NCBI GenBank assembly: GCA_963709175.1
Contig: CAVPVK010000012.1
Location: 620,001 to 684,000 of the forward strand
Origin: JANXQG01 sp963709175
Lineage (GTDB): Bacteria > Planctomycetota > Planctomycetia > Pirellulales > Thermoguttaceae
Reading direction: 5' to 3'
DNA length: 64,000 nucleotides
Below are positions 8,256-16,629 of this stretch, in pieces (the stretch's first letter is position 1; every line of letters begins with the position of its first letter). A program made the translations under genes and the position numbers. The notes under the pieces are model-generated. The model did not search any database, was not told where the DNA came from, and worked only from the letters and a program-made list of their open reading frames with translations.

Positions 8256-9869
8256 TTACCGCACCGAGCCTTCGACCACTTTCTTCTTGTCGTCCTTTTC
8301 CAGGTCGGTGATCAAGGTCTCCGTGGTCAGCATCAGTCCGGCGATGCTTGCGGCGTTCTGCAGTGCCGTGCGGACGACCTTCAGGGGGTCGATGATCCCG
8401 GCCTTGAACATATCAACGTATTTGCCGCTATAGGCGTCATAGCCGATATTCTCGGCCTTCTGGCTGACCTCTTCGGCCACCACCGATCCGTCCACACCGC
8501 TGTTTTCGGCGATCTGCTCGATCGGGCCTGACAGCGCTCGCAGGACAATCTCCACGCCGACCTTCTCGTCGCCCTTGGCGCCGCGGGCCTTCTCCACGGC
8601 CGCCTTGCAACGCAGCAGCGCGACTCCGCCGCCGGGCAGCAGGCCTTCTTCGGCCGCGGCACGCGTAGCGTGCAAGGCGTCCTCGACGCGGGCCTTGGTC
8701 TGCTTCATCTCGGCCTCGGTGCTGCCGCCCACCGAGATTACCGCCACGCCGCCGGAAAGCTTGGCCAGGCGCTCCTGGAGCTTCTCGCGGTCGTAGTCGC
8801 TGTCGCTGGTATCGATCTGCCGCTTGAGCTGATCGACCCGGGCCTTGATATCGGCCGGCTTGCCGGCCCCCTCGATGATCGTAGTGTTGTCCTTATCGAT
8901 CGAGATCTTCTTCGCCCGGCCAAGCTGTTCCAGCGTCAGGTTCTCCAACTTCAGGCCGAGGTCCTCGCTGATGACGGTGCCGGCAGTGAGGATGCCGATG
9001 TCGGCCAACAGCGCCTTGCGGCGGTCGCCGAAGCCGGGGGCCTTCACCGACGCCAGGTTGAGCACACCGCGGAGTTTGTTCACCACCAGCGTCGTGAGGG
9101 CCTCGCCCTCTACGTCCTCGGCGATGATCAACAGCGGCTTGCCGGAGTGGGCGACCTTCTCGAGAATGGGGATCAGGTCGCGGATGTTGCTGATCTTCTT
9201 CTCGTGGATGAGGATCAGGGCATCCTCCAACTCGCAGGTCATTGTGGCGGGGTTGTTGATGAAGTATGGCGAGAGATAGCCCTTGTCGAACTGCATGCCC
9301 TCCACCACCTCGTAGGTCGTCTCGGCGGTCTTGCCTTCTTCCACGGTAATCACGCCGTCTTTGCCGACCTTCTCCATGGCTTCGGCGATGAGCTTGCCGA
9401 TCGTCGGATCGTTGTTGGCGCTGATCGCGCCGACGTGGGCGATGTCTTCCGAGCCGCTTACCGGCTTGGCCATCGAGCGGAGGTGCTCCACGGCGGCGTC
9501 GACGGCCTTCTCGATGCCGCGGCGGACCGCCGTTGGATTGGCTCCAGCAGTGATGTTCCGCAGGCCCTCGCGGAAGATCTCGCGGGCCAGCACCGTGGCA
9601 GTCGTGGTGCCGTCGCCGGCAAGGTCCGAGGTCTTCGAGGCGACCTCGTTCACGAGCTTGGCGCCCATGTTCTCGAAGCGGTCCTCCAGTTCGATCTCCT
9701 TGCTCACCGTAACACCGTCCTTGGTGACCGTCGGGCCGCCGTAGGACTTGTCGATAATCACGTTGTGGCCGGTCGGACCAAGGGTCACGGCCACCACATT
9801 CGCCAGTTTTTCTACGCCCCGAAGCAAACGATTCCGGGCTTGATCATCGTAGAGCAATTGCTTAGCCAC
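8256..9869 (-). CDS. groEL: Chaperonin GroEL, copy 1 (paired with groES, no GGM tail)
   Basis: Hsp60 subunit that folds proteins in a GroES-capped ring. It has 537 residues. The start codon is GTG (VAKQLLYDDQ), with AAGGAA eight bases upstream. Key ATPase residues are kept: the Asp in TKDGVTVS, GDGTTTATVLA, and the Asp in RVEDALHATRAA before EEGLLPGGG. The C-terminus is unusual. The normal flexible GGM repeat is absent and the protein ends in a charged stretch (DLEKDDKKKVVEGSVR). It follows groES by 17 bp and ends in a strong terminator, so the two form one operon. No CIRCE-type operator was found upstream of groES. Confidence 0.96.
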   Translation of the reverse strand: MAKQLLYDDQARNRLLRGVEKLANVVAVTLGPTGHNVIIDKSYGGPTVTKDGVTVSKEIELEDRFENMGAKLVNEVASKTSDLAGDGTTTATVLAREIFREGLRNITAGANPTAVRRGIEKAVDAAVEHLRSMAKPVSGSEDIAHVGAISANNDPTIGKLIAEAMEKVGKDGVITVEEGKTAETTYEVVEGMQFDKGYLSPYFINNPATMTCELEDALILIHEKKISNIRDLIPILEKVAHSGKPLLIIAEDVEGEALTTLVVNKLRGVLNLASVKAPGFGDRRKALLADIGILTAGTVISEDLGLKLENLTLEQLGRAKKISIDKDNTTIIEGAGKPADIKARVDQLKRQIDTSDSDYDREKLQERLAKLSGGVAVISVGGSTEAEMKQTKARVEDALHATRAAAEEGLLPGGGVALLRCKAAVEKARGAKGDEKVGVEIVLRALSGPIEQIAENSGVDGSVVAEEVSQKAENIGYDAYSGKYVDMFKAGIIDPLKVVRTALQNAASIAGLMLTTETLITDLEKDDKKKVVEGSVR

Positions 9870-9886
9870 GTTGGCAGTTCCTTTCC

Positions 9887-10192
9887 TTACTTGACGACCT
9901 TCGCGAGAATGTCGGTCTCGCGGAGGATCTTGACCTCACGGCCGTCAACTTCGACTTCCGAGCCGGAGTACTTGCCGTAAATGACCTCGTCGCCGACGCT
10001 CACCGAAAGCGTGCCGCGCTCGCCGCTTTCCAGCAGCTTGCCCGGTCCGATGGCGACGACGGTACCGCGCTGGGGCTTCTCTTTGGCCGTGTCGGGCAGC
10101 ACGATGCCGCCGGCGGTCACTTCCTCGGCTTCCTTCGGTTCCACCACGACGCGATCGTCCAAGGGACGCAAGTTGATGCTCTCTTTAGCCAT
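9887..10192 (-). CDS. groES: Co-chaperonin GroES
   Basis: A 101-residue Hsp10 that caps the GroEL ring. Landmarks are LRPLDDRVVVEPKEAEE at the N-terminus, the mobile loop around TAGGIVLPDTAKEKPQ with its hydrophobic GroEL-contact IVL, VVAIGPGK, VGDEVIYGKYSGSEVEVDG and a terminal ILRETDILAKV. Length is normal. It is the first gene of the groES-groEL1 operon. The ribosome site AGGAG lies a little far from the ATG, about 12 bases. A tandem palindromic repeat lies just upstream at 10239-10297. No heat-shock operator of the CIRCE type (TTAGCACTC and its inverse) is visible, so regulation is probably different. Confidence 0.96.
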   Translation of the reverse strand: MAKESINLRPLDDRVVVEPKEAEEVTAGGIVLPDTAKEKPQRGTVVAIGPGKLLESGERGTLSVSVGDEVIYGKYSGSEVEVDGREVKILRETDILAKVVK

Positions 10193-10238
10193 GATCTTGT
10201 ATTTCTCCTGTCAGATTTGTTTGTGAATTGTTGATGTG

Positions 10239-10297
10239 CTTGTAGTCCCGGCTTCAGCGGGTGCTTGTAATCCCGGCTTCAGCCGGAACTACAAACG
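10239..10297. repeat. REP-like palindromic element, family 2, tandem copies B1 and B2
   Basis: Two copies lie head to tail between groEL2 and groES. B1 (10240-10260) is truncated to GTAGTCCCGGCTTCAGCGG. B2 (10265-10294) is complete, with hairpin CCGGCT-TC-AGCCGG at 10273-10286 and outer arms TTGTAAT and ACTACAA. The layout matches the elements at 5385 and 50217. Confidence 0.72.
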
Positions 10298-10332
10298 AAA
10301 TCCGACTAAGGCCGAAACTCCAACGGCTCTTG

Positions 10333-12048
10333 CTAGAATCCGCCCATGCCTCCCATGCCGCCGCCCATTCCACCCATCCCACCCATGCCGCCGCCCATTC
10401 CACCCATGCCTCCCATGCCGCCGCCCATGTCGTGGCCGGGGCCCGGACCGGCGGCCTTGCCGTCGTCCTTCTTGGGAATCTCAGTGATGATGCAAGAGGT
10501 GCTCAACAGCAGGCAGGCGACGCTAACAGCGTTCTGCAAGGCGGTACGGACGACCTTGGCTGGATCTACGATGCCGGCTTCCACCATATCGCCGTAGGTG
10601 TCCTTATCGGCGTCATAACCTTCGTTCTTCTTGCCTTGGCGGACGCGATGGACCACGACCGGGCCATCCTGACCGGCATTGTGGGCGATCGCCTTCAGCG
10701 GTACTTCCAGGGCGTTACGGACGATCTTTGCCCCGAGGCCCTCGTCGCCTTCCAGTTGCAAGGCATCGACGGCCTTCTCGCAACGCAAGAGGGCAACGCC
10801 GCCGCCGGCGACAATGCCTTCTTCCAGGGCGGCCTGGGTGGCAGCCCGCGCGTCGTCGAGGAGGAACTTTCGCTCCTTCATTTCGGTTTCGGTGGCCGCG
10901 CCCACGCTGATTTGGGCTACGCCGCCGGAGAGCTTAGCCAGTCGCTCCTGAAGCTTCTCCCGATCGTAATCGCTGGTCGTGGTTTCAATTTCTTTGCGGA
11001 TCTGTTCAGCGCGGCCCTGGATGGCCTTCTTGTCACCCCGGCCGCCGACCATGGTGGTGTCGTCCGCGGAGATGATCACACGGTCGCAACTTCCCAAGTC
11101 GGAGAGCTTGACAGAATCCAATTGTACTCCCAGGTCCTTGAAGATGGCGTTGCCACCAGTCAAGACGGCGATGTCGCCGAGCATGGCCTTGCGGCGATCG
11201 CCGTAGCCCGGCGCCTTCACAGCGCAGACATTCAGAATGCCGCGCATCTTGTTGACCACCAAGGTAGCAAGGGCCTCGCCCTCGACATCTTCGGCAATGA
11301 TCAGCAGCGGCTTACTGGCCCGGCTCACAGCCTCAAGAAGCGGAACAAGGCTCTTGGCGCTGGAAATTTTCTCCTCGTGGATGAGCACCAGGGGCTTTTC
11401 GAACTCGACGGTCTGCTCGTCCTGGTTGGTGACGAAGTGCGGCGAGAGATAGCCGCGATCGAACTGCATGCCTTCCACGACCTCGACTGTCGTCTCGGCC
11501 TGCTTGCCTTCTTCGATCGTGATCACGCCGTCCTTGCCGACCTTCATAAACGCGTCCGCGAGAACGTTGCCGATGGTGGGGTCATTGTTGCCGGCGATTG
11601 TGGCGACCTGGGCGATTTCTTTCTTGCTCTTCTCGTTGATCGGCGTGGCCAACTTGCCTACCGCAGTAACAACGGCTGCGGCGGCCTTTTGGATACCGCG
11701 GGCCAGCGACATGGGATCAGCCCCGCCCGCAATCATTTTTAGCCCGTCGCGATAGAGGGCTTCGGCCAAGACCGTCGCGGTGGTGGTCCCGTCGCCGGCG
11801 ATCTTATTGGTCTTCGAGGCGGCCTCCTTCACCAGTTGCGCCCCCAGGTTCTCCTCCGGATCGTCCAGACTGACGTCTTCGGCCACCGTCACGCCGTCCT
11901 TGGTGACTTTAGGGGGCCCCCAACCCTTGTCGAGCACGGCGTTTCGGCCGCGCGGACCCAGGGTCGTCACGACCGCCCGGGCTAACTTGCTGACGCCGGC
12001 CGCCAGCGGCTGCCGGGCTTCGTCCTCATACACCATCTGTTTTGCCAC
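10333..12048 (-). CDS. groEL: Chaperonin GroEL, copy 2 (classical GGM tail)
   Basis: A second Hsp60 with 571 residues, clearly diverged from the 8256-9869 copy. A GTG at 12048 is chosen as the start because AGGAGGA lies seven bases upstream and the protein then begins VAKQMVYEDEARQ, aligned with normal GroEL. The longer open frame upstream lacks homology. ATP-site residues are kept (TKDGVTVAEDV, GDGTTTATVLAEAL, DDARAATQAALEEGIVAGGG). The tail is a long Gly-Met repeat with about six GGMGGMGG units ending GGF; its DNA looks repetitive but is coding. No groES sits with it. Planctomycetes commonly carry several groEL genes. This copy is transcribed separately from groES-groEL1 or reads into it. 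Confidence 0.96.
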   Translation of the reverse strand: MAKQMVYEDEARQPLAAGVSKLARAVVTTLGPRGRNAVLDKGWGPPKVTKDGVTVAEDVSLDDPEENLGAQLVKEAASKTNKIAGDGTTTATVLAEALYRDGLKMIAGGADPMSLARGIQKAAAAVVTAVGKLATPINEKSKKEIAQVATIAGNNDPTIGNVLADAFMKVGKDGVITIEEGKQAETTVEVVEGMQFDRGYLSPHFVTNQDEQTVEFEKPLVLIHEEKISSAKSLVPLLEAVSRASKPLLIIAEDVEGEALATLVVNKMRGILNVCAVKAPGYGDRRKAMLGDIAVLTGGNAIFKDLGVQLDSVKLSDLGSCDRVIISADDTTMVGGRGDKKAIQGRAEQIRKEIETTTSDYDREKLQERLAKLSGGVAQISVGAATETEMKERKFLLDDARAATQAALEEGIVAGGGVALLRCEKAVDALQLEGDEGLGAKIVRNALEVPLKAIAHNAGQDGPVVVHRVRQGKKNEGYDADKDTYGDMVEAGIVDPAKVVRTALQNAVSVACLLLSTSCIITEIPKKDDGKAAGPGPGHDMGGGMGGMGGMGGGMGGMGGMGGGMGGMGGF

Positions 12049-12086
12049 AGTGGAATCCTCCTGTTGCGGGCTTGAAACTTGGTACA

Positions 12087-12145
12087 ACGGAACAGATTCC
12101 GTCGTTATGCCATCGGTAAACTAATTGAAACGGAATGGCTTCCGT
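12087..12145. repeat. Two copies of palindrome ACGGAA-N4-TTCCGT upstream of groEL2
   Basis: Perfect six-base arms occur at 12087-12102 (spacer CAGA) and 12130-12145 (spacer TGGC), 43 bp apart. The same arms and spacer length form the core of the longer palindrome at 46722-46747. They are either remnants of one dispersed family or, less likely, operator sites for groEL2. The rest of the 578-bp gap 12049-12626 holds no gene that I can support, only these repeats and the promoter at 12541. Confidence 0.6.
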
Positions 12146-12540
12146 CTCTGCCTGCCTTCAACTTGCAGCGGTGCAGCATGTCAAACATGGCAGCCGGCCG
12201 CAATTGGGGACGCAATCAAAGCAAGCGGTGTGCCAAAATAGTTCCGGATGATCGTAAGCTCTTTTATGGCAAGCCATTAGAAATGCATACGCGGAGTTTC
12301 TGTAATTCGAGCTCGCAGACCGAGAAAGCGCTTGGGTGCCAAATTGACAGTCAGCAACCAAATGTGTCGGGATGGACCTTGCAACTCATCATTTTGTAAT
12401 CAAGCTCTAACCAACTTTCCGCCGATGACGGCGTAGCGGTGGTCAAGCCATTGCCATGGTCGGCGCTGTGGGTTCCACAACACTTTTGTCATTCGCACCA
12501 AGTTACCGAATCAATTCCATAGCAACGGGCTTTGGACTGG

Positions 12541-12569
12541 TTGACGAGCGGGAGTGGTGACTTTAGAAT
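12541..12569 (+). promoter_or_regulatory. Sigma70-type promoter for the beta-solenoid gene
   Basis: The -35 TTGACG (12541-12546) and -10 TAGAAT (12564-12569) are separated by exactly 17 bases. Transcription would start near 12576, giving a leader of about 50 bases before the GAGGAGG ribosome site at 12611-12617. Confidence 0.6.
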
Positions 12570-12626
12570 GCGGATGTTGACCAGCTCAGTGATCCAATTA
12601 GCATTCTTTCGAGGAGGCGCATCGTG

Positions 12627-14900
12627 ATGTTGCGACGGATCGCGGCCTATCTTATCATCCCGAGCATTTTCAGTGTGGCCTTGCTCCTTTCGGTGGTGCG
12701 AATTGTGTCGGCTGGGAATCTGCCTTCCGCTTCGGGTGATACGCCGTACAATCAGGTCTCGGATGAAAAACCCGTGGCGCATGAGGCGGCAACGCCCGTC
12801 GCGCCGGCCAGCAAGGTAGGCGTCAAGAAGGGGGCGATGACAGTCCCCGTCGGCAAGTCCTCCAAAAAGGCTGGGGACGCCGCGAAGACCAGCAACCATC
12901 CAACCGCCGAGACCGTTGAGCCAGAATCTGGCGAGGCCTCCGTGGGCGAACGACTTGCCCCGGGGATGATTGAAATCCTCCAAGACGAAATTCGTAATTC
13001 GATTCATCAGCGCGGCATCGCTGATAATTTCGCCCGCTTTCAGAACTATGCCGGGTACAAACTTGACAGTTCCTCCGCGCCGTACACAGGTTCCGAGCTG
13101 GCAGGCAACTGCCGATTGTCGTGGTACAACCACATGCTTCGCCATCCTTTGAGCGCCGTAGCCGAGGCCGAGGAGTTCACCCGCGACGTGCATACGGCGA
13201 TCTTGAATGACCGCGGCGGTCTGGCGCACCTGCTGCCGATGATCGCCGAGAAGCTTGACTTGCCCAAGCACCAACCGCGGAAGTACGCCCAGGTCAAGAC
13301 GCCCGCCGAAGCCCTCGATCTGCTCAAGCAGGCCCTGATCGAGGCCCGAGCCGCCCAGGCCGCGGCCCTTGCCCCGCTGACAAAAAGCGAAGTTCGAGAA
13401 CTCTCGACGAACATTTATTCGGTGATGGTCGGAGGGCAAAACACAGCGGCCCATACCCTAAATGATCGTGGCACCGGCCGGCGATTAGTCGACCTGATGG
13501 AAAAGATGGATAGAGGCGCCTTGGTCGATGCGGCCGCGGCCCTGGTTCCCATGACCGATCCTGAAGTCCTCGCGCAGTTGAAGAATTATCCCGATAAGGG
13601 GGAGGTCTTCGTGCAGGGAGTCACCGGGCACCTCGTTGCCAAGATCGAGACGCCTGCCGGTGCGATCCTTATCGGCGGCAAAGAAGCCAACACCTACGAC
13701 CTCGATTCCCTGGGCGACGTGGCCCTGGTCATCGACCTCGGCGGCGACAACACCTACTATGACGGCACGGTGTCGGTGGCTCGACCGCTGCTGGTGAACA
13801 TCAACCTGGGTGGACAAAACCGCTATAGCTCGTCCCGGCCGGCCGTCCAGGGCGGCGCCATCCTCGGCGTTTCCATGATCGTCAACGCCGAGGGCGGCAA
13901 TCATTACGAGGCCGGCGACTTGGCTCAGGCGTCTGCCATCGGCGGCGTGGGCATCATCGACGAATTCGGCGGAAACAACACCTACCACGGCGTGCGGCGG
14001 GTCCAGGCCCAGGCGGTCGGCGGCATTGGCATCATCATTGGTCACGGCGGAAGCAACCAATACCACGCCGGCATGTGGGCCCAAGGGCTCGGCGGCCCGC
14101 TGGGCTTCGGCATCATCGATGACCTGAAGGGCTACGATCATTACTACCTCGGTGGGTTGAACGTCAACTCGTATAAGCCGGAAACGCCGGGATACGAAGG
14201 ATTCGGTCAGGGCGTGGGCGGAGGCATCCGGCAGGTGGCCTGCGGCGGCATCGGCATGCTGCTCAATGGCGGCGGCCACAACGTCTACGAGTTCGATTAC
14301 CTCTCGCACGGCGGCGGCTACTGGTGTGGAATGGGTTTCGCCCGCGATTTTGGCGGTTACAGCCAGCGACTCATCGCCCGCAAGAATTTCTACGGCGGCG
14401 AACGAACGGAAGCCCTCTTCCAGCGATTCGGCTGCGGCTGGGGCTGCCACTATGCCCTGGGGTTCTGCTTCGACGACAAGGGTCATAGCACCTTTGAGGG
14501 CACCATCATGGGCAGCGGCATGGCCTGGGACTGCTCGGTGGGGGCTTTGTGCGTTCTCGGTGGCGACAACCACTTCGAAGCGACGGGCGGACTGGTGCAG
14601 GGGTCCGGGGCCCAGGGAAGTTTGGGAATCCTCTATCAGTACGGCGACAATTCCGTCTTCAAGGGCTACGGGCAAGGTTATGCGTCGACCAATTTGACCT
14701 ACCATAATCCCACAGAGTGTGGCGGCAACTTCAGCTTCGCGGTCTGCTACGGCGGCGGCAACAAGTTCGGTTGTGGCGCCGCCGAGTACTCGATTATCCA
14801 GCGGGGAGCTGCCGGCGGATTCCTCGTCAGCCGGCCTCGCCACGATCAAATGACGCCGACGGCTAGGCGCCCCAATGAAAAGACCACCGCCGGGCCGTGA
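12627..14900 (+). CDS. Large secreted glycine-rich beta-solenoid-like protein
   Basis: A 757-residue protein of no family I can name. The ATG at 12627 (a GTG at 12624 is an alternative) follows GAGGAGG. Residues 1-29 look like a signal peptide (LIIPSIFSVALLLSVVRIVS then AG). Residues 30-110 are a disordered Pro/Ala/Lys/Thr-rich linker, and 115-330 are helical. From about residue 350 to 740 come roughly ten repeats of 30-40 residues of the pattern GG-x-N-x-Y ... GG-hydrophobic-G-hydrophobic-hydrophobic, for example GGVGIIDEFGGNNTYHG and GGIGIIIGHGGSNQYHAG. These predict a beta-helix or solenoid outside the cytoplasm. The gene is followed 73 bp later by a secreted toroid protein, likely co-transcribed. 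A polysaccharide or envelope role is possible but unproven. Confidence 0.8.
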   Translation: MLRRIAAYLIIPSIFSVALLLSVVRIVSAGNLPSASGDTPYNQVSDEKPVAHEAATPVAPASKVGVKKGAMTVPVGKSSKKAGDAAKTSNHPTAETVEPESGEASVGERLAPGMIEILQDEIRNSIHQRGIADNFARFQNYAGYKLDSSSAPYTGSELAGNCRLSWYNHMLRHPLSAVAEAEEFTRDVHTAILNDRGGLAHLLPMIAEKLDLPKHQPRKYAQVKTPAEALDLLKQALIEARAAQAAALAPLTKSEVRELSTNIYSVMVGGQNTAAHTLNDRGTGRRLVDLMEKMDRGALVDAAAALVPMTDPEVLAQLKNYPDKGEVFVQGVTGHLVAKIETPAGAILIGGKEANTYDLDSLGDVALVIDLGGDNTYYDGTVSVARPLLVNINLGGQNRYSSSRPAVQGGAILGVSMIVNAEGGNHYEAGDLAQASAIGGVGIIDEFGGNNTYHGVRRVQAQAVGGIGIIIGHGGSNQYHAGMWAQGLGGPLGFGIIDDLKGYDHYYLGGLNVNSYKPETPGYEGFGQGVGGGIRQVACGGIGMLLNGGGHNVYEFDYLSHGGGYWCGMGFARDFGGYSQRLIARKNFYGGERTEALFQRFGCGWGCHYALGFCFDDKGHSTFEGTIMGSGMAWDCSVGALCVLGGDNHFEATGGLVQGSGAQGSLGILYQYGDNSVFKGYGQGYASTNLTYHNPTECGGNFSFAVCYGGGNKFGCGAAEYSIIQRGAAGGFLVSRPRHDQMTPTARRPNEKTTAGP

Positions 14901-14973
14901 GAAGGCGTACGGCACTACGCCGTCTAGTCCGACTCTACTTGCGCCGCAAAACCCGATATACAGAGGATCTTCG

Positions 14974-16206
14974 ATGCCATCTCCATTCCGCTTATCTTCT
15001 CTCACCGTCGTCGTCCTTGGCCTGGTTGCGACCTCATCGAGCTTGAGCCGGGCGGCCGATCCAACTCCCGCCGACAAGTCCGCTAAAAAAGCCAAGCCGG
15101 CTGCCGCGCCTGCCGCCGATCTACAAGCCGACGCCCCGAAGACCGCCAAAGTGGAGACTAAAAAGGTGAAGCAGCTCTCCGCGGAAATGGCCGCGCGGCG
15201 AGACAAAGTGCGACGCGTGCTGGCCGCGCTCCGCCAGCAACCTTTCAATACGCAACAGAACACATGTGGCGATATTGTTGATTTTTGCCACGCTTTCGGC
15301 TGCGATACGGAGCTCCTCGATAACGCTGGCTCCGGACAGAAAGTCAACGGCGTCACCTGCCTCTGCTGGAACATGCCGTGTGCGGGCTACAACCTCATTA
15401 CGGTGAGTGAAGGCCATCTCGCCGCCCGGGTCGGCTATGGATACCAAGACGGTCCCTCGGAACTGGCCGCCGTGCTGGCCCTTGCGCATGTGCCGGCGGA
15501 CTACCCGGCTCGCTCCGGCAACACCGTTCGCACGGTCGCCGACCTGGTCGAGTATGAGAAACTCACCTGCCGCAAGGGGCTCGACATGTCGATGAAACTG
15601 GTTGCCCTGGCAAACTACCTGCAACAACCTTCCTGGAAGAACAGCCTGGGCGAAGAATGGACGCTCCAGCGCGTGGTTGCCGACGAGTTGGACCGGCCGA
15701 CGGGCGTACGCCCACACGCCGCAACCGACCGCTTGCTGGGCCTCTGTGCCGCCTTGGAACGCCAGAAGCGCGACAAGGCATCGATTGATGGCGACTTCGC
15801 CCGGGCAAAGTCCTATGTCGACGAGTCGATCGCTTATGCCTACTCCACGCAGAACACCGACGGCAGTTGGGGACGACCGACCAGCCGCGACTACGCGACG
15901 GCGATGGCCTACACGGCGCGGATGTTGGAATGGCTGACGATGATCCAATCCTCCCCGCGATTGGAAGACGAGTCGATCGTTCGCGGCATCGACTTCTTAA
16001 CCGATTCGTTCAACTCGACGCACTACCAGACCTACATTCCGGTGATGAGCCCGCGGGAGGTCTCTGCGGCAATGCATGCCGCTTACGTGTTGAACGTTTA
16101 TGACCAGCGGGTCTTTGCCCCGGCCGATCCGCCCGCGGATGCTGAACCGGCGAAAGCGGAGAAGCCCGCCGCCAAGGCGGCCGCACGGCCCGCAGAGACG
16201 CGGTAG
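14974..16206 (+). CDS. Secreted alpha/alpha-toroid (squalene-cyclase-like) hypothetical protein
   Basis: A 410-residue protein. The start at 14974 (MPSPFRLSSLTVVVLGLVAT) follows AGAGGA and begins a signal peptide cleaved near SRAAD. A Lys/Ala/Pro-rich linker follows to about residue 70. The core is mostly helical, with QNTDGSWGRPTSRDYATAMA resembling the QW-type motif of the squalene/hopene cyclase and prenyltransferase-like toroid. No cyclase DxDD motif is seen, so enzymatic terpene cyclisation is not implied. Several cysteines (NTCGDIVDFCHAFGCD, CLCWNMPC) suggest disulfides. The C-terminus is Ala/Pro/Lys-rich. It lies in the same run as the solenoid protein, and a related toroid protein occurs at 57870-58907. 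Confidence 0.72.
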   Translation: MPSPFRLSSLTVVVLGLVATSSSLSRAADPTPADKSAKKAKPAAAPAADLQADAPKTAKVETKKVKQLSAEMAARRDKVRRVLAALRQQPFNTQQNTCGDIVDFCHAFGCDTELLDNAGSGQKVNGVTCLCWNMPCAGYNLITVSEGHLAARVGYGYQDGPSELAAVLALAHVPADYPARSGNTVRTVADLVEYEKLTCRKGLDMSMKLVALANYLQQPSWKNSLGEEWTLQRVVADELDRPTGVRPHAATDRLLGLCAALERQKRDKASIDGDFARAKSYVDESIAYAYSTQNTDGSWGRPTSRDYATAMAYTARMLEWLTMIQSSPRLEDESIVRGIDFLTDSFNSTHYQTYIPVMSPREVSAAMHAAYVLNVYDQRVFAPADPPADAEPAKAEKPAAKAAARPAETR

Positions 16207-16629
16207 CCGTTGATCACGAGGGTTTTCAGCATTCGACAGTCTTCAGTCGGCGGTTTCGTCTGTATCGCCAATGAAGCACGCGCGGACGGTGGGTATTCGA
16301 CCTTCAGTGCCGGCCGTACGGTCGCTAGGGGGCAAGTGCCGTCAACGCCGCAAGTGCGGTTGTTATCCCGAATTCCCTCAAGATCTCGGCCAATGGACGA
16401 CCGCCAGGTTTGGCTTGGCGACGAGCCAACTCCTCATCGCTGACGGGAGAGCGAAGATCTCCAACCTTTGGCGGCGTTACGGGATGAAACCTGCCGTAGG
16501 CTCCCCCCCGGGCGTCGCGTAGCTCCACGGCTTCCCGGATACCGCCAAGCCTCCGCGTAGCTCGTTATCGAATTTGGAAGTATAATGGCGCGGCTGCCCA
16601 CCAATCCCGCCCACCAAGGATCGCATTCT
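16207..16629. other. Intergenic stretch with a possible antitoxin-like remnant on the minus strand
   Basis: The 423 bp before the glycosidase hold no convincing gene. A minus-strand frame at 16325-16528, starting GTG, encodes 67 residues whose middle reads SDEELARRQAKPGGRPLAEI. That pattern resembles the tail of small antitoxin-like proteins, but the ends look random and there is no partner toxin. The -10-like TATAAT at 16581-16586 probably belongs to the glycosidase gene. Confidence 0.25.

Noticed and set aside
10193..10332. CIRCE heat-shock operator upstream of groES
   Set aside because: Neither half (TTAGCACTC or GAGTGCTAA) is present; only REP-like palindromes were found.
10346..10437. 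Tandem repeat of CCGCCCAT/ATGCCGCC units that could look like a CRISPR or minisatellite
   Set aside because: It is the coding sequence for the GGM tail of groEL2, with codon-length periodicity and no spacers.
8670..11742. Long plus-strand open frames (436 and 493 codons) opposite both groEL genes
   Set aside because: They are complementary-frame artefacts of high-GC coding DNA. The minus-strand products are unmistakable GroELs.
12079..12399. A 106-codon plus-strand frame in the groEL2/solenoid gap
   Set aside because: No ribosome site, no domain-like sequence, and it runs through the repeat elements.
13485..15374. A 629-codon minus-strand open frame opposite the solenoid and toroid genes
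   Set aside because: Shadow composition. The plus-strand genes have signal peptides, ribosome sites and a promoter.
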